Source: Spirochaetales bacterium
Lineage (GTDB): Bacteria; Spirochaetota; Leptospiria; Leptospirales; Leptonemataceae
Assembly: GCA_015075425.1 (NCBI GenBank)
Contig: JABTUL010000002.1
Span: 62,001-126,000, forward strand
Length of the DNA stretch: 64,000 bases
Direction of reading: 5' to 3'
The first letter of the stretch is position 1. Every line of letters begins with the position of its first letter. Of this stretch, positions 17,305 through 25,333 are shown piece by piece. A program made the translations under genes and the position numbers. The notes under the pieces are model-generated. The model did no database searches, had not been told where the DNA came from, and was given only the letters and a program-made list of their open reading frames with translations.

Positions 17305-19026
17305 TCAGGCAGCCCTTCGTAACTTTTGTAAAGCTTCTTTCAACCTTGCATGACCAGGATTATACCCATACGCTGTTTCCACAATTTTGAGTGCCCGTCG
17401 CGGCCGTTTTTCTTTGAGATATATGCGAGCCAGCATCAGTGCGGCTTCCGCAAGACCGTGATTGGCGGAAAGGGATTTCTTGAAATGAGCTTTGGCCTCA
17501 TCAAAGCGACTGAGCTGATACAGGCAACTGCCCAACATATAAAGTACCCGGTCGCTTGACTCTCCACCGTACTGAATGTATTCTTTGAGTAATTCTACAG
17601 CCGGCTCAAATTCCTTATTCCTATAAAGAATCAAAGCCATAAAATACAGATTTTTCAAGTATGATGGTTCGCGAATATACGCTTCCCGGGCCAGGGCAAA
17701 GGCGGTCTGTCCGCTGGAGCGACGGGCTTTTTCATAGAGTACTTCAGCGGATTGAGATTCCGTACTTCTTTGCAACAATAGCAGACTCAGATCATCTTCA
17801 GGCTGAACTTCTCGGGTGTACCCGGCAAAGCGCGATAAAAATCCACTGCCCAGCTGAGTTGCAGACACAGCACCGCGTTCCAGCAGGAATTCACGCTCCA
17901 TCTGGAATGCAGAGATAATGCGTTCCGGGGTAAACTGCTCATTCGCTCGATTGCGTTGCTCGGCAAAACCGTCAGTGAGGAGAACCAGAAAGTCGCCCGG
18001 CTCCAGCTTACCGAACTGCTCCTGGTAATCGCTGCGACGCACGTCCACCAGTCCACAGGGAAGACCGGTGGAATCCAGAGCACGACAGGCACCCGTATCC
18101 AGATTAAAATGCAACAATTTAGGATGGCCGGCGCTGACAAAAGAATAGGTGAAATCCTGGTAAAGTCTAACTATCTGCATGGTGAAGTAAACACCATCCG
18201 GTAGATTGGGCATGATTCGCCTATTGATTTCATAGATCAAGTCCGGAAGACTGGCCGCTACTTCCAGGCACTGTCCCAGGTGATGGTGAAGCGCCATGGT
18301 TACCAGGGCCGCACCCACGCCATGACCTGAAACGTCGGCGATGACTGCGGTGATATTCTTTCCGTGGCGGAAAACATTGAGGTAGTCCCCGCTCACCTCC
18401 ACCATGGGAGCATAATGACAGAAGAAATGAATGCCGTTCCAGGGATCGAGTTTTTGCTGGATGATATGGCTTTGCACGGCCCGGCCCAACTTGAGATCGC
18501 TTTCGATCCTACGACGCGCCTCATTGAGGCCTTCCACAAGGCGCACTTCATGCAGGGCAAGGGCCATCTGCGCGGCCAGCGCTTCAAGAATCTCCACATC
18601 GTCTTCACGGTAGAAATAAGGGATTTCTTTTTCAATGGATACGGTTCCCAGAGCAGCTTCGCGAGCCACGATGGGACAGCAAATCACAGAACGGGTGAGT
18701 TCACCAAAATCAATGAATTCCGGCTTTTCCGAAAGGTCGGCGACAAAAATGGTTTTGCGGCTCTGGAATGCTGTTCCGGAAAATCCTTCACCGGCTTTCA
18801 ATGGGCGAGCTGGCGGATCAGAAGCTTTGAGAAAACGCAGCGGGAGGAGGAGCGCGCTCTGCGGATCAAAAGAGCGAATGTGAATGTTGTCTGCTTCAAA
18901 AATTTCCTGGCAAAGTTCAATGACACGTTCAAAAAGCTCTGACTCAGTCGAAGCGATTGCCATTTCACGGCTGATGTACAGGAGAATGTCGATCTTATTG
19001 CGCGAAGTGAGTCCACCCACAACCAT
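17305..19026 (-). CDS. GAF - SpoIIE/PP2C phosphatase - TPR signalling protein
   Basis: Multi-domain regulator, 573 residues from ATG 19026. N-terminal GAF domain with 'ARPLKAGEGFSGTAFQSRKTIFVADL' and 'SVICCPIVAREAALGTVSIEKE', a coiled linker ('GLNEARRRIESDLKLGRAVQSHIIQQ'), then a SpoIIE/RsbU-type PP2C domain with 'VEVSGDYLNVF', 'AVIADVSGHGVGAALVTMALH', 'VSAGHPKLL', 'DFLVLLTDGFAEQRN' and 'EDDLSLLLL'. The C-terminus is about four TPR-like repeats. Such proteins dephosphorylate STAS-type anti-anti-sigma factors; a STAS protein is encoded at 28549. I choose ATG 19026 for its GGGGAG ribosome-binding site; ATG 19080 is the alternative. Its end is 4 bp from the amt start. Confidence 0.87.
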   Translation of the reverse strand: MVVGGLTSRNKIDILLYISREMAIASTESELFERVIELCQEIFEADNIHIRSFDPQSALLLPLRFLKASDPPARPLKAGEGFSGTAFQSRKTIFVADLSEKPEFIDFGELTRSVICCPIVAREAALGTVSIEKEIPYFYREDDVEILEALAAQMALALHEVRLVEGLNEARRRIESDLKLGRAVQSHIIQQKLDPWNGIHFFCHYAPMVEVSGDYLNVFRHGKNITAVIADVSGHGVGAALVTMALHHHLGQCLEVAASLPDLIYEINRRIMPNLPDGVYFTMQIVRLYQDFTYSFVSAGHPKLLHFNLDTGACRALDSTGLPCGLVDVRRSDYQEQFGKLEPGDFLVLLTDGFAEQRNRANEQFTPERIISAFQMEREFLLERGAVSATQLGSGFLSRFAGYTREVQPEDDLSLLLLQRSTESQSAEVLYEKARRSSGQTAFALAREAYIREPSYLKNLYFMALILYRNKEFEPAVELLKEYIQYGGESSDRVLYMLGSCLYQLSRFDEAKAHFKKSLSANHGLAEAALMLARIYLKEKRPRRALKIVETAYGYNPGHARLKEALQKLRRAA

Positions 19027-19079
19027 CCGCGCTCCCCGGTAACTGACAACTTTGCGCTTACCAAATTTGATGTCTATCA

Positions 19080-19100
19080 TGCACACACCCAACGTGTGCA
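19080..19100. repeat. Inverted repeat upstream of the phosphatase gene
   Basis: TGCACAC (19080-19086) and GTGTGCA (19094-19100) form a perfect 7-bp stem around a 7-nt loop. It sits just before the alternative start at 19080 and about 55 bp before the preferred start at 19026. It could be an operator or a 5' leader hairpin. Confidence 0.4.
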
Positions 19101-19113
19101 ATGCAATATCCAT

Positions 19114-19308
19114 ACCATGCCCGGGCCGGGGTCCTGGCCAAAAAACCGGGTCCCGACGGAAGCATTCTGTTCAATACCCGGGCATTTTGCCAAAGAACGA
19201 GTCTTCTGTTATCGTGTCGCTTTTGCCGGGGACCTTTCGATCTTATGAAATGAATCGCCCTCCGGGGCTATTTTTTTTTCCTGGCAAAAAGAGGCTCAAA
19301 GCTACGGC
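19114..19308. other. Divergent upstream region of the phosphatase and korA genes
   Basis: 195 bp separating the two transcription units. It contains a C/G-rich stretch (about 19118-19150) and a long T run (19269-19277) about 30 bp before korA. TTGCCG (19223-19228) and TATGAA (19244-19249) are promoter-like hexamers but only 15 bp apart, so I do not assign a promoter. Confidence 0.35.
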
Positions 19309-21153
19309 ATGACTACCAGAGAAATCATACCCCTGACAGAGGCCACGGTTCGCTTCTGTGGCGATTCCGGTGATGGCATGCAAATCACCGGCTCACAATT
19401 CACGAGCACTACCGGGCTTGCCGGTAACGATCTCATGACCTTTCCCGACTTCCCGGCGGAGATCCGGGCTCCAGCCGGAACGCTGGCCGGCGTCAGCGGG
19501 TTTCAAATTCATTTTTCCAGCCAGGAAATCTTCACGCCCGGAGACAGGGTGGACGTGCTCGTTGCCATGAACCCGGCGGCTTTGAAAGCAAACCTTGCTG
19601 ACTTAAGGCCTGGTGGAGTAATCCTCTATAATGAGGACAGTTTTGATGAACGCAACTGGCAAAAAGTCGGCTATACCATCCATCCCATGGAAGATACAAA
19701 CATTCAGAGCAACTACAAAATCATTCCCGTCCCCATCACGAAACTCACCCGCATGGCTTTAGCGGATTCCGGATTGACCCAGAACGTCATCGACCGCTGC
19801 AAAAATTTTTTCGCCCTGGGGCTGGCCTACTGGATGTACGATCGCGACCCGGCCGGAACCATCCAGTGGCTGGAAGCGAAATTCAAAAAAAAACCAGAGC
19901 TTGTCGAGGCCAACAAGAAAGCCCTGCAGGCCGGGATCCATTACGCTGAAACCACTGAACTCTTTCATGATCGCTGGCAGATCGCCCCGGCAAAGCTGGA
20001 AAAAGGCGTGTACCGTAATATCTCCGGCAATGGAGCCATTGCTCTGGCTATGGTGGCTGCCAGCGAAAAATCCGGTCTTCCTGCACTTCTGGCCAGTTAT
20101 CCCATCACTCCGGCATCGGATATTTTGCATCAAGTATCGCAGTACAAAAACTTTAATATTAAGACCTTTCAGGCAGAAGATGAAATCGGCGCGATGGGCG
20201 CCGCTCTTGGCGCCGCGTACGGCGGTTGCCTCGGATTTACCACAACGTCCGGTCCAGGAATGGCTCTCAAAGTGGAGGCCATCAATCTTGCTGTGATGAC
20301 AGAGCTTCCGGTAGTCATTTTTGACATTCAGCGTGCCGGACCGTCAACCGGGCTTCCCACCAAAACAGAACAGGCTGATCTTTTCCATGTCCTTTTTGGA
20401 CGTCCCGGCGAAAGCCCATTACCAGTGCTTGCCCCTTCCCGCCCAGCAGATGCGTTCCAGACCGCCCTGGAGGCTGTTCAGATCGCCCTGACATTTATGA
20501 CACCGGTCATCGTTCTCTCTGATGCCTACATAGCCAATGGTTCAGAACCCTGGAGGCTCCCCGCGATGGAAGATATTGCGACCATCGAATCGGGCCGCAT
20601 TGCCCCGGGAGCGGAGCCCAACGGTTACAAAGTCTACGCGCGCAATCCAGAAACGCTGGCCAGACAATGGGCTGTTCCTGGCCTTGTCGGCTTTGAGCAT
20701 CGCATCGGCGGCATTGAGAAACACGAATTGACCGGAAATGTGAACTACGATCCCATCAATCATGAAAGGATGGTACACACAAGAGCCGCCAAAGTGGCCG
20801 GCATTGCCCGGGTCATCCCGGAGCTGGAAGTCTATGGTGAGGAGAAGGGAAAGCTTCTGGTTCTCGGCTGGGGCTCAACCTTTGGTGCCATTCGCGCCGC
20901 AGTCAATCAGTTGCGGGCGAGCGGCCATTCTGTGAGTCATGCCCATCTGAGGCATTTGAATCCATTTCCCGCGAACCTGGGCCGGATTCTCGAGTCTTTT
21001 GAAACCGTACTGGTTCCGGAGCTCAATCTGGGGCAACTGGCCTTTGTGCTTCAGGGCAAGTTTTTAAAAAAGATCGATTCCCTTTCCAAGGTGCAGGGAC
21101 GGCCGTTTCTGGTAACAGAGATTGAAACGGCGATTCGTGAAAGATTAAGCTGA
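19309..21153 (+). CDS. korA: 2-oxoacid:ferredoxin oxidoreductase, fused gamma-alpha subunit (KorA)
   Basis: Large subunit of a CoA-dependent 2-oxoacid (probably 2-oxoglutarate) ferredoxin oxidoreductase. The N-terminal 190 residues are the gamma domain ('VRFCGDSGDGMQITGSQF', 'FPAEIRAPAGTLAGVSGFQIH', 'VDVLVAMNPAALKANL'), fused to the alpha domain ('GNGAIALAMVAASEKSG', 'ASYPITPASDILH', 'QAEDEIGAMGAALGAAYGG', 'TTTSGPGMALKVEAINLAVMTELPVVIFDIQRAGPSTGLPT' in segments) and the CoA/C-terminal domain ('HLRHLNPFPANL'). 614 residues, standard for fused KorA. The beta subunit follows after 35 bp. Serves a TCA-cycle step or reductive carboxylation. Confidence 0.93.
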   Translation: MTTREIIPLTEATVRFCGDSGDGMQITGSQFTSTTGLAGNDLMTFPDFPAEIRAPAGTLAGVSGFQIHFSSQEIFTPGDRVDVLVAMNPAALKANLADLRPGGVILYNEDSFDERNWQKVGYTIHPMEDTNIQSNYKIIPVPITKLTRMALADSGLTQNVIDRCKNFFALGLAYWMYDRDPAGTIQWLEAKFKKKPELVEANKKALQAGIHYAETTELFHDRWQIAPAKLEKGVYRNISGNGAIALAMVAASEKSGLPALLASYPITPASDILHQVSQYKNFNIKTFQAEDEIGAMGAALGAAYGGCLGFTTTSGPGMALKVEAINLAVMTELPVVIFDIQRAGPSTGLPTKTEQADLFHVLFGRPGESPLPVLAPSRPADAFQTALEAVQIALTFMTPVIVLSDAYIANGSEPWRLPAMEDIATIESGRIAPGAEPNGYKVYARNPETLARQWAVPGLVGFEHRIGGIEKHELTGNVNYDPINHERMVHTRAAKVAGIARVIPELEVYGEEKGKLLVLGWGSTFGAIRAAVNQLRASGHSVSHAHLRHLNPFPANLGRILESFETVLVPELNLGQLAFVLQGKFLKKIDSLSKVQGRPFLVTEIETAIRERLS

Positions 21154-21188
21154 GGTTCACTTCAGGTAATTCAAGCAAAGGAACGACC

Positions 21189-22190
21189 ATGGCACAACTC
21201 ACAAAAAAGGATTTTACCTCGGATCAGGAAGTTCGCTGGTGCCCCGGCTGCGGCGACTACGCCATTCTCTCCAGTGTGCAAAAAAGCATGCCGGAGCTAA
21301 GTATCCCTCGCGAGCAGATTGTCGTGGTTTCTGGCATTGGCTGCGCTGCCCGTTTTCCTTACTACATGAACACCTACGGTTTTCACACCATCCATGGCCG
21401 GGCTCCGGCCATAGCTACGGGAATCAAGATCAGCCGACCCGAGCTCACGGTTTTTGTGGCGACAGGAGACGGGGATGCGCTGAGCATAGGTGGCAATCAC
21501 CTGGTGCACGCTCTGCGGCGCAACATTGACATTAACATCCTCCTCTTCAACAATGAAATCTATGGCCTTACCAAAGGGCAATATTCCCCCACCAGTCGCG
21601 CCGGACTGATCACCAAATCCACTCCCTTTGGCAATATTGACGCACCTCTGCATCCGCTTTCACTGGCCATGGGAGCGGAAGGCTCTTTTCTTGCCCGCAC
21701 CCTGGACAAAGACGTAGCGCACATGGGGCGGATGGTTAACCGGGCCGTGGCCCACCGGGGGACGGCTCTGCTGGAAATTTTGCAGAACTGCGTGATCTTC
21801 AACGACGGCGCCTTTGCGGCGGTGACAGAAAAAGAAGAGCGCGCCCGCAATGTCCTCTACCTCGAGCACGGGGAGCCCCTCCTTTTTGGCAAAGAAAAAG
21901 AACTCGGTATCCGCATCAGGAATTTCCGGGCGGAAGTGGTGCGGGTAGCCGACGTAGGCCTTGACGAAATTCATGTCCATGATGAGACCTGCCCTGACGC
22001 AGGCTATGCTTTTCTCCTCAGTCGCATGCAGCACCCCGAATTCCCCCTGCCCGTTGGCGTCCTGCGTGCCGTAGCACGACCGGCGTATGAAGCGCAGATC
22101 GAAGCTCTGCACAGAAACCAGCGCGAAAGTCGCGGCAGTGGCAACCTGCAAGCCCTGCTGTACTCCGGCGACACCTGGACCATCGACTGA
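21189..22190 (+). CDS. korB: 2-oxoacid:ferredoxin oxidoreductase, beta subunit (KorB)
   Basis: Thiamine-pyrophosphate and iron-sulfur subunit partnering KorA. TPP site 'VATGDGDALSIGGNHLVHALRRNID' with 'LLFNNEIYGLTKGQYSPTS'. Four cysteines in the pattern known for the [4Fe-4S] ligands of this family: Cys18 and Cys21 ('WCPGCGDY'), Cys52 ('GIGCAARFPYY') and Cys201 ('LQNCVIFND'). 333 residues, usual size. Same operon as korA. Confidence 0.93.
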   Translation: MAQLTKKDFTSDQEVRWCPGCGDYAILSSVQKSMPELSIPREQIVVVSGIGCAARFPYYMNTYGFHTIHGRAPAIATGIKISRPELTVFVATGDGDALSIGGNHLVHALRRNIDINILLFNNEIYGLTKGQYSPTSRAGLITKSTPFGNIDAPLHPLSLAMGAEGSFLARTLDKDVAHMGRMVNRAVAHRGTALLEILQNCVIFNDGAFAAVTEKEERARNVLYLEHGEPLLFGKEKELGIRIRNFRAEVVRVADVGLDEIHVHDETCPDAGYAFLLSRMQHPEFPLPVGVLRAVARPAYEAQIEALHRNQRESRGSGNLQALLYSGDTWTID

Positions 22191-22400
22191 AGTGCACCCG
22201 GCCGGGGCTCCAGGCCTGGCAGAGGCAGAATAGTTATCAAGAGATAACTGGTCCATTATCATTTGTTGCGAGACAGAGTCCCGGCAGGAAAAAAACCGAA
22301 AAAAAATGGCCCCTTTCTCTTTTTTTGGTATACAATTCCGAAGATATTTCTTAGTTGATTCAACTTCTTAACTTCTGGCATTTGATGGAGGTGCTATAAC
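22191..22400. other. Intergenic region before speD, with a 7-bp inverted repeat
   Basis: AGTTATC (22232-22238) and GATAACT (22243-22249) make a perfect 7-bp stem with a 4-nt AAGA loop; no T run follows, so it looks more like an operator or RNA hairpin than a terminator. Further on, TATACAAT (22329-22336) resembles a -10 element without a clear -35. The speD ribosome site GGAGGTG is at 22387-22393. I see no gene and no riboswitch signature. Confidence 0.4.
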
Positions 22401-22802
22401 ATGGAAGATCCGCTCGGCGAACACTACATCATCGAGCTTTACGATTGTAACAGTGATGTACTGAATGACTATCGCAAGATAGAAGACACGCTCTTAGAAT
22501 CTGCCCGCATTGCAGGAGCGACGATCATTGACCAGCGGTTCCACCAGTTCAACCCGCATGGCGTTTCAGGAGTTGTGGTGATTGCAGAATCCCATCTGAG
22601 CATCCACACCTGGCCAGAACACGGATATGCCGCCTTAGACCTGTTCACTTGCAGCCACGATATGAACATTGATCGTGCGCTGGATCTTCTGAAAACAACC
22701 TTTGAACCTGCGGACATGGAGGTCCGTCTCATCCGGCGCGGAGTCACCAACAAACACCTGCGGCGGCTACAGCAACCTCACCTCGAGCCTGTAGCGGTTT
22801 AA
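22401..22802 (+). CDS. speD: S-adenosylmethionine decarboxylase proenzyme (prokaryotic class)
   Basis: Makes decarboxylated AdoMet, the aminopropyl donor for spermidine synthesis. 133 residues, the small prokaryotic type that self-cleaves to expose a pyruvoyl group. The core 'AESHLSIHTWPEHGYAALDLFTC' is read here in parts: Glu63-Ser64 is the cleavage site, His69 and Cys84 the proton-transfer and catalytic residues. N-terminal 'GEHYIIELYDCN' is also conserved. A strong GGAGGTG precedes the ATG. No spermidine synthase gene is in the window. The gene 13 bp downstream encodes a protein whose C-terminal half looks like a second copy of this fold. Confidence 0.95.
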   Translation: MEDPLGEHYIIELYDCNSDVLNDYRKIEDTLLESARIAGATIIDQRFHQFNPHGVSGVVVIAESHLSIHTWPEHGYAALDLFTCSHDMNIDRALDLLKTTFEPADMEVRLIRRGVTNKHLRRLQQPHLEPVAV

Positions 22803-22815
22803 TCGGAGGCCAGAA

Positions 22816-23670
22816 ATGCAAACAACATTATCCAGAAACCAGATCCACCTGTGTCCAGGCATATCCCGTGTAGAGGAAATGCTGATCGCCGGTGAAGGAA
22901 TCAGTGCCGGAACGGCTGTTCTGGCTTACAGCGGCATCTTGATCGACGGCCTGGAGGCCGGAGAAAGACCTCTGCGTCGCATCCTGCGCGTAGAAGAAAA
23001 TCTCTATATGCTCCTGGAAGGTGATGCGATTTTCCCGGCACACAATTGCACCCCCAACCTGGGACTGTCCGGTCAGCAAACCTTTATTGCGCTGCGGGAT
23101 ATTGCTCCGGGTGAAGAACTGACTTTTGACTATGCAATGGCGGCCATGGGACTCAACTCCTGTCATTGCACCAGCGGGCATTGCCGCCGGCAGGTCGTCG
23201 CCAGGGATATCTTTGATCCGGTAATCTACAGCCGCTACCGCGAACATTTAAGTCCCTTTGTTACACGCAGTCTGAAAGCTTCCCTCCCGGATCAATACCT
23301 GATGCAGTTCGAAGCCACCGGTGCCTGGGGAATTGCCACCGCCCTTGACCTCTACGAGTGCAACCCCGAAACCATTCGCAGCTACGACAAAATCTATGAA
23401 TTTACCGTTTTGCTCTGCGAGCAGATCAAAGTAAATCGCTACGGTGAACCATTGATCGTGCATTTTGGACAGGATGAAAGAGTGGCCGGCTATTCTATGG
23501 TCCAGCTGATCGAGACCTCACTGGTTTCCGGCCATTTCGCCAATCTGACCAACCACACGTATCTGGATATCTTTAGCTGCGCCTACTACGATCCGGCCAC
23601 AGTAGCTGGCTTCTCCCGGGATTTCTTTGGGGCAAAGAGCTATAACATAAACACCGTTTTGCGTCGATGA
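22816..23670 (+). CDS. SET-domain protein fused to an AdoMet-decarboxylase-like domain
   Basis: 284 residues in two parts. Residues about 8-125 are a SET protein-lysine-methyltransferase-like domain: 'AGEGISAGT' (GxG motif, 25-33), 'AHNCTPNL' (75-82; the usual N-H-S-C-x-P-N with two substitutions), 'GEELTFDY' (99-106) and a post-SET cysteine cluster 'CHCTSGHCR' (Cys116, 118, 123). Residues about 170-284 parallel SpeD: 'ATALDLYECNPETIRSYDKI' against SpeD 'YIIELYDCNSDVLNDYRKI', and 'IETSLVSGH...YLDIFSC' against 'IAESHLSIH...ALDLFTC'. Ser235, His240 and Cys255 are spaced exactly as Ser64, His69 and Cys84 of the neighbouring SpeD. The Glu before the serine is Thr, and the following His is Leu. 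Cotranscribed with speD; function unknown. Confidence 0.82.
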   Translation: MQTTLSRNQIHLCPGISRVEEMLIAGEGISAGTAVLAYSGILIDGLEAGERPLRRILRVEENLYMLLEGDAIFPAHNCTPNLGLSGQQTFIALRDIAPGEELTFDYAMAAMGLNSCHCTSGHCRRQVVARDIFDPVIYSRYREHLSPFVTRSLKASLPDQYLMQFEATGAWGIATALDLYECNPETIRSYDKIYEFTVLLCEQIKVNRYGEPLIVHFGQDERVAGYSMVQLIETSLVSGHFANLTNHTYLDIFSCAYYDPATVAGFSRDFFGAKSYNINTVLRR

Positions 23671-23719
23671 GGTACAGGAGGGCTTCCCTTTTGCATCAGG
23701 GTTGAAAAGCGCTGGCGTA

Positions 23720-23769
23720 AAAAGGGGGGCTCTTCATCTTAGCAAAAAAACCTCCTTTTAGCCAGGAGG
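23720..23769 (+). promoter_or_regulatory. Alternative RNA hairpins before a small ORF
   Basis: AAAAGGGGG (23720-23728) can pair with CCTCCTTTT (23751-23759) through nine pairs including one G-U. The same CCTCC (23751-23755) can instead pair with GGAGG (23765-23769), the only Shine-Dalgarno-like sequence before the small ORF at 23787. The two pairings are mutually exclusive. It may equally be only the end structure of the speD-SET transcript. GGAGG is about 17 nt from the ATG, further than usual. Confidence 0.35.
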
Positions 23770-23786
23770 GTGTGTGAGTGTGAAGT

Positions 23787-23984
23787 ATGGGCCATTATAC
23801 CATATGGCGCGTAAATGCCATCGGAGAAGCCTTTCAGATCGGTCAGCCCGGCGTGCTCGTAGACAAAAAATCGGCTTTTGAAACGGCGCGCCTGTATTCC
23901 GACCGCTTGACTTCCAGCGACCCCGGTTCTTCGGATCGATTCATTGTACGCAATGAACGGGGCGAGGATCTACCGCGCGAATAA
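23787..23984 (+). CDS. Small hypothetical protein, 65 residues
   Basis: Opens 'MGHYTIWRVNAIGEAFQIGQ' and ends 'RFIVRNERGEDLPRE'. It reads as a compact beta-rich domain with good codon character, and no competing frame is better. No signal peptide. The start is fixed by in-frame TGA codons just upstream. It ends 17 bp from the end of convergent bioA. I do not recognise the family. Confidence 0.55.
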   Translation: MGHYTIWRVNAIGEAFQIGQPGVLVDKKSAFETARLYSDRLTSSDPGSSDRFIVRNERGEDLPRE

Positions 23985-24001
23985 TCCGGGCCAGGCAGCG
24001 G

Positions 24002-25333
24002 TCATTTTTCCTGGATGACCTCGCGGATAGAGTCCACAAGAACATCATAGACGCGCTCTAACTCCCCGGGGTTGATGATGTAGGGGGGTGTGAGGTATAC
24101 CACGTTGCCCAGTGGCCGCAGACTGACGCCGCGGCCCAGGCTGGCCTGGATCATCCGCGGGGCAAAATCGCCGCTGTAAGCGTGCTGCTCTCGCAGTTCA
24201 ACAGCTGCTACTGTTCCGCACTGTCTGGTTTCCACAATGTGATCGGCCAGGGCCTCTTCCACCCGGAGAAGACCTTCCCGGTGCCCCAGCTCCAGGTTTT
24301 TGAGCGTGGTATCCATTTTTTCCAGCAATTCCAGGCTGCGTAGAGCAATCGCACAGCCAACAGGATTGGCCGTCATGCTGTGACCGTGGAAGAATGTGTG
24401 CATGCGGTTATCGCTATAGAAAGCCTGGTAGATCTGTTCGGTTGCAAGGGTGGCCGCGAGGGGGAAAAAACCCCCGGTCAATGCTTTTGAGAGACAGAGC
24501 AGGTCCGGCCAGATGCCCGCCTTTTCGCAAGCAAACATACTGCCCGTGCGACCAAATCCAGTGAAGACCTCGTCCGCAATCAACAGAATGTCAAACTCCG
24601 TACACAGCTTGCGTAATTCTCGAAGAAAATAGGGCGCATGCATGACCATGCCGGCAGCGCCCTGGAGGATGGGTTCCAGGATAAGTGCGGCAGAACGTTC
24701 ATGGCGGGCCGCAATGATTTCACCTGCCTGCGCCAGGGCGTTACGGTACAATTCCGGATGGCACTCAGGATTCTGCAGATCCTTATAAGAGATCTGCGGA
24801 CAGGGAATGGTTGTCACCGGAAAAAGAAATGGTTCATACAATTTATGAAACTCAAGGCGCCCGCCTACAGACATCGTGCCTGCGGTGTCTCCGTGGTATC
24901 CTCCCGCAAGAGTAAGAATTTCTGTTTTGCCTTTGCGACCCTGATTGTGAAAATACTGAAAGGCCATCTTGAGGGCCACTTCCACCGCCGTGCTGCCGTT
25001 GTCAGAGAAGAATACCCGTGGGAGAGCCATGCCGGTCAGTCCTGCCAGCTTCCGGGATAGAAGCACGGCGGGCTCATGAGTGAAAGCGGCATACATAACA
25101 TGCTCGAGTTTGCCCAGCTGCGAAGCTGCCGCCTCTACCAGCTCCGCACGGGCATGGCCGTGGATGTTTACCCACCATGAGCCGATGGCATCGATAATGG
25201 CCCGGCCGTCGTTTGTGTACAGATACACACCCTGAGCCCGCTCCACGATCAGTGGATCGCCGGCAAGCTTCATCTGGGTGAAGGGTTGCCAGGCATGCTC
25301 GTTGTGCCACTTCAGTATTTTCTCAGTTTCCAT
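24002..25333 (-). CDS. bioA: Adenosylmethionine-8-amino-7-oxononanoate aminotransferase
   Basis: Biotin-pathway PLP enzyme that uses AdoMet as amino donor to make 7,8-diaminopelargonate. 'WHNEHAWQPFTQM' near the N-terminus, 'IDAIGSWWVNIHGHA' (BioA's WWVNxHGH), 'FFSDNGSTAVEVALKMAFQY', 'ADEVFTGFGRTG', the PLP lysine region 'LCLSKALTGGFFPLAATL', and 'FFHGHSMTANPVGCA' are all typical. I place the start at ATG 25333 (GAGGA upstream, 443 residues); the frame opens earlier within bioD. The start overlaps the end of bioD by 11 bp. Confidence 0.95.
   Translation of the reverse strand: METEKILKWHNEHAWQPFTQMKLAGDPLIVERAQGVYLYTNDGRAIIDAIGSWWVNIHGHARAELVEAAASQLGKLEHVMYAAFTHEPAVLLSRKLAGLTGMALPRVFFSDNGSTAVEVALKMAFQYFHNQGRKGKTEILTLAGGYHGDTAGTMSVGGRLEFHKLYEPFLFPVTTIPCPQISYKDLQNPECHPELYRNALAQAGEIIAARHERSAALILEPILQGAAGMVMHAPYFLRELRKLCTEFDILLIADEVFTGFGRTGSMFACEKAGIWPDLLCLSKALTGGFFPLAATLATEQIYQAFYSDNRMHTFFHGHSMTANPVGCAIALRSLELLEKMDTTLKNLELGHREGLLRVEEALADHIVETRQCGTVAAVELREQHAYSGDFAPRMIQASLGRGVSLRPLGNVVYLTPPYIINPGELERVYDVLVDSIREVIQEK

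Noticed and set aside
18364-18942. 192-residue plus-strand frame within the GAF-SpoIIE gene
   Set aside because: Antisense shadow; the minus-strand frame has intact GAF and PP2C motifs throughout.
21660-22262. 200-residue minus-strand frame opposite korB
   Set aside because: korB has all TPP and iron-sulfur motifs; the antisense frame has none.
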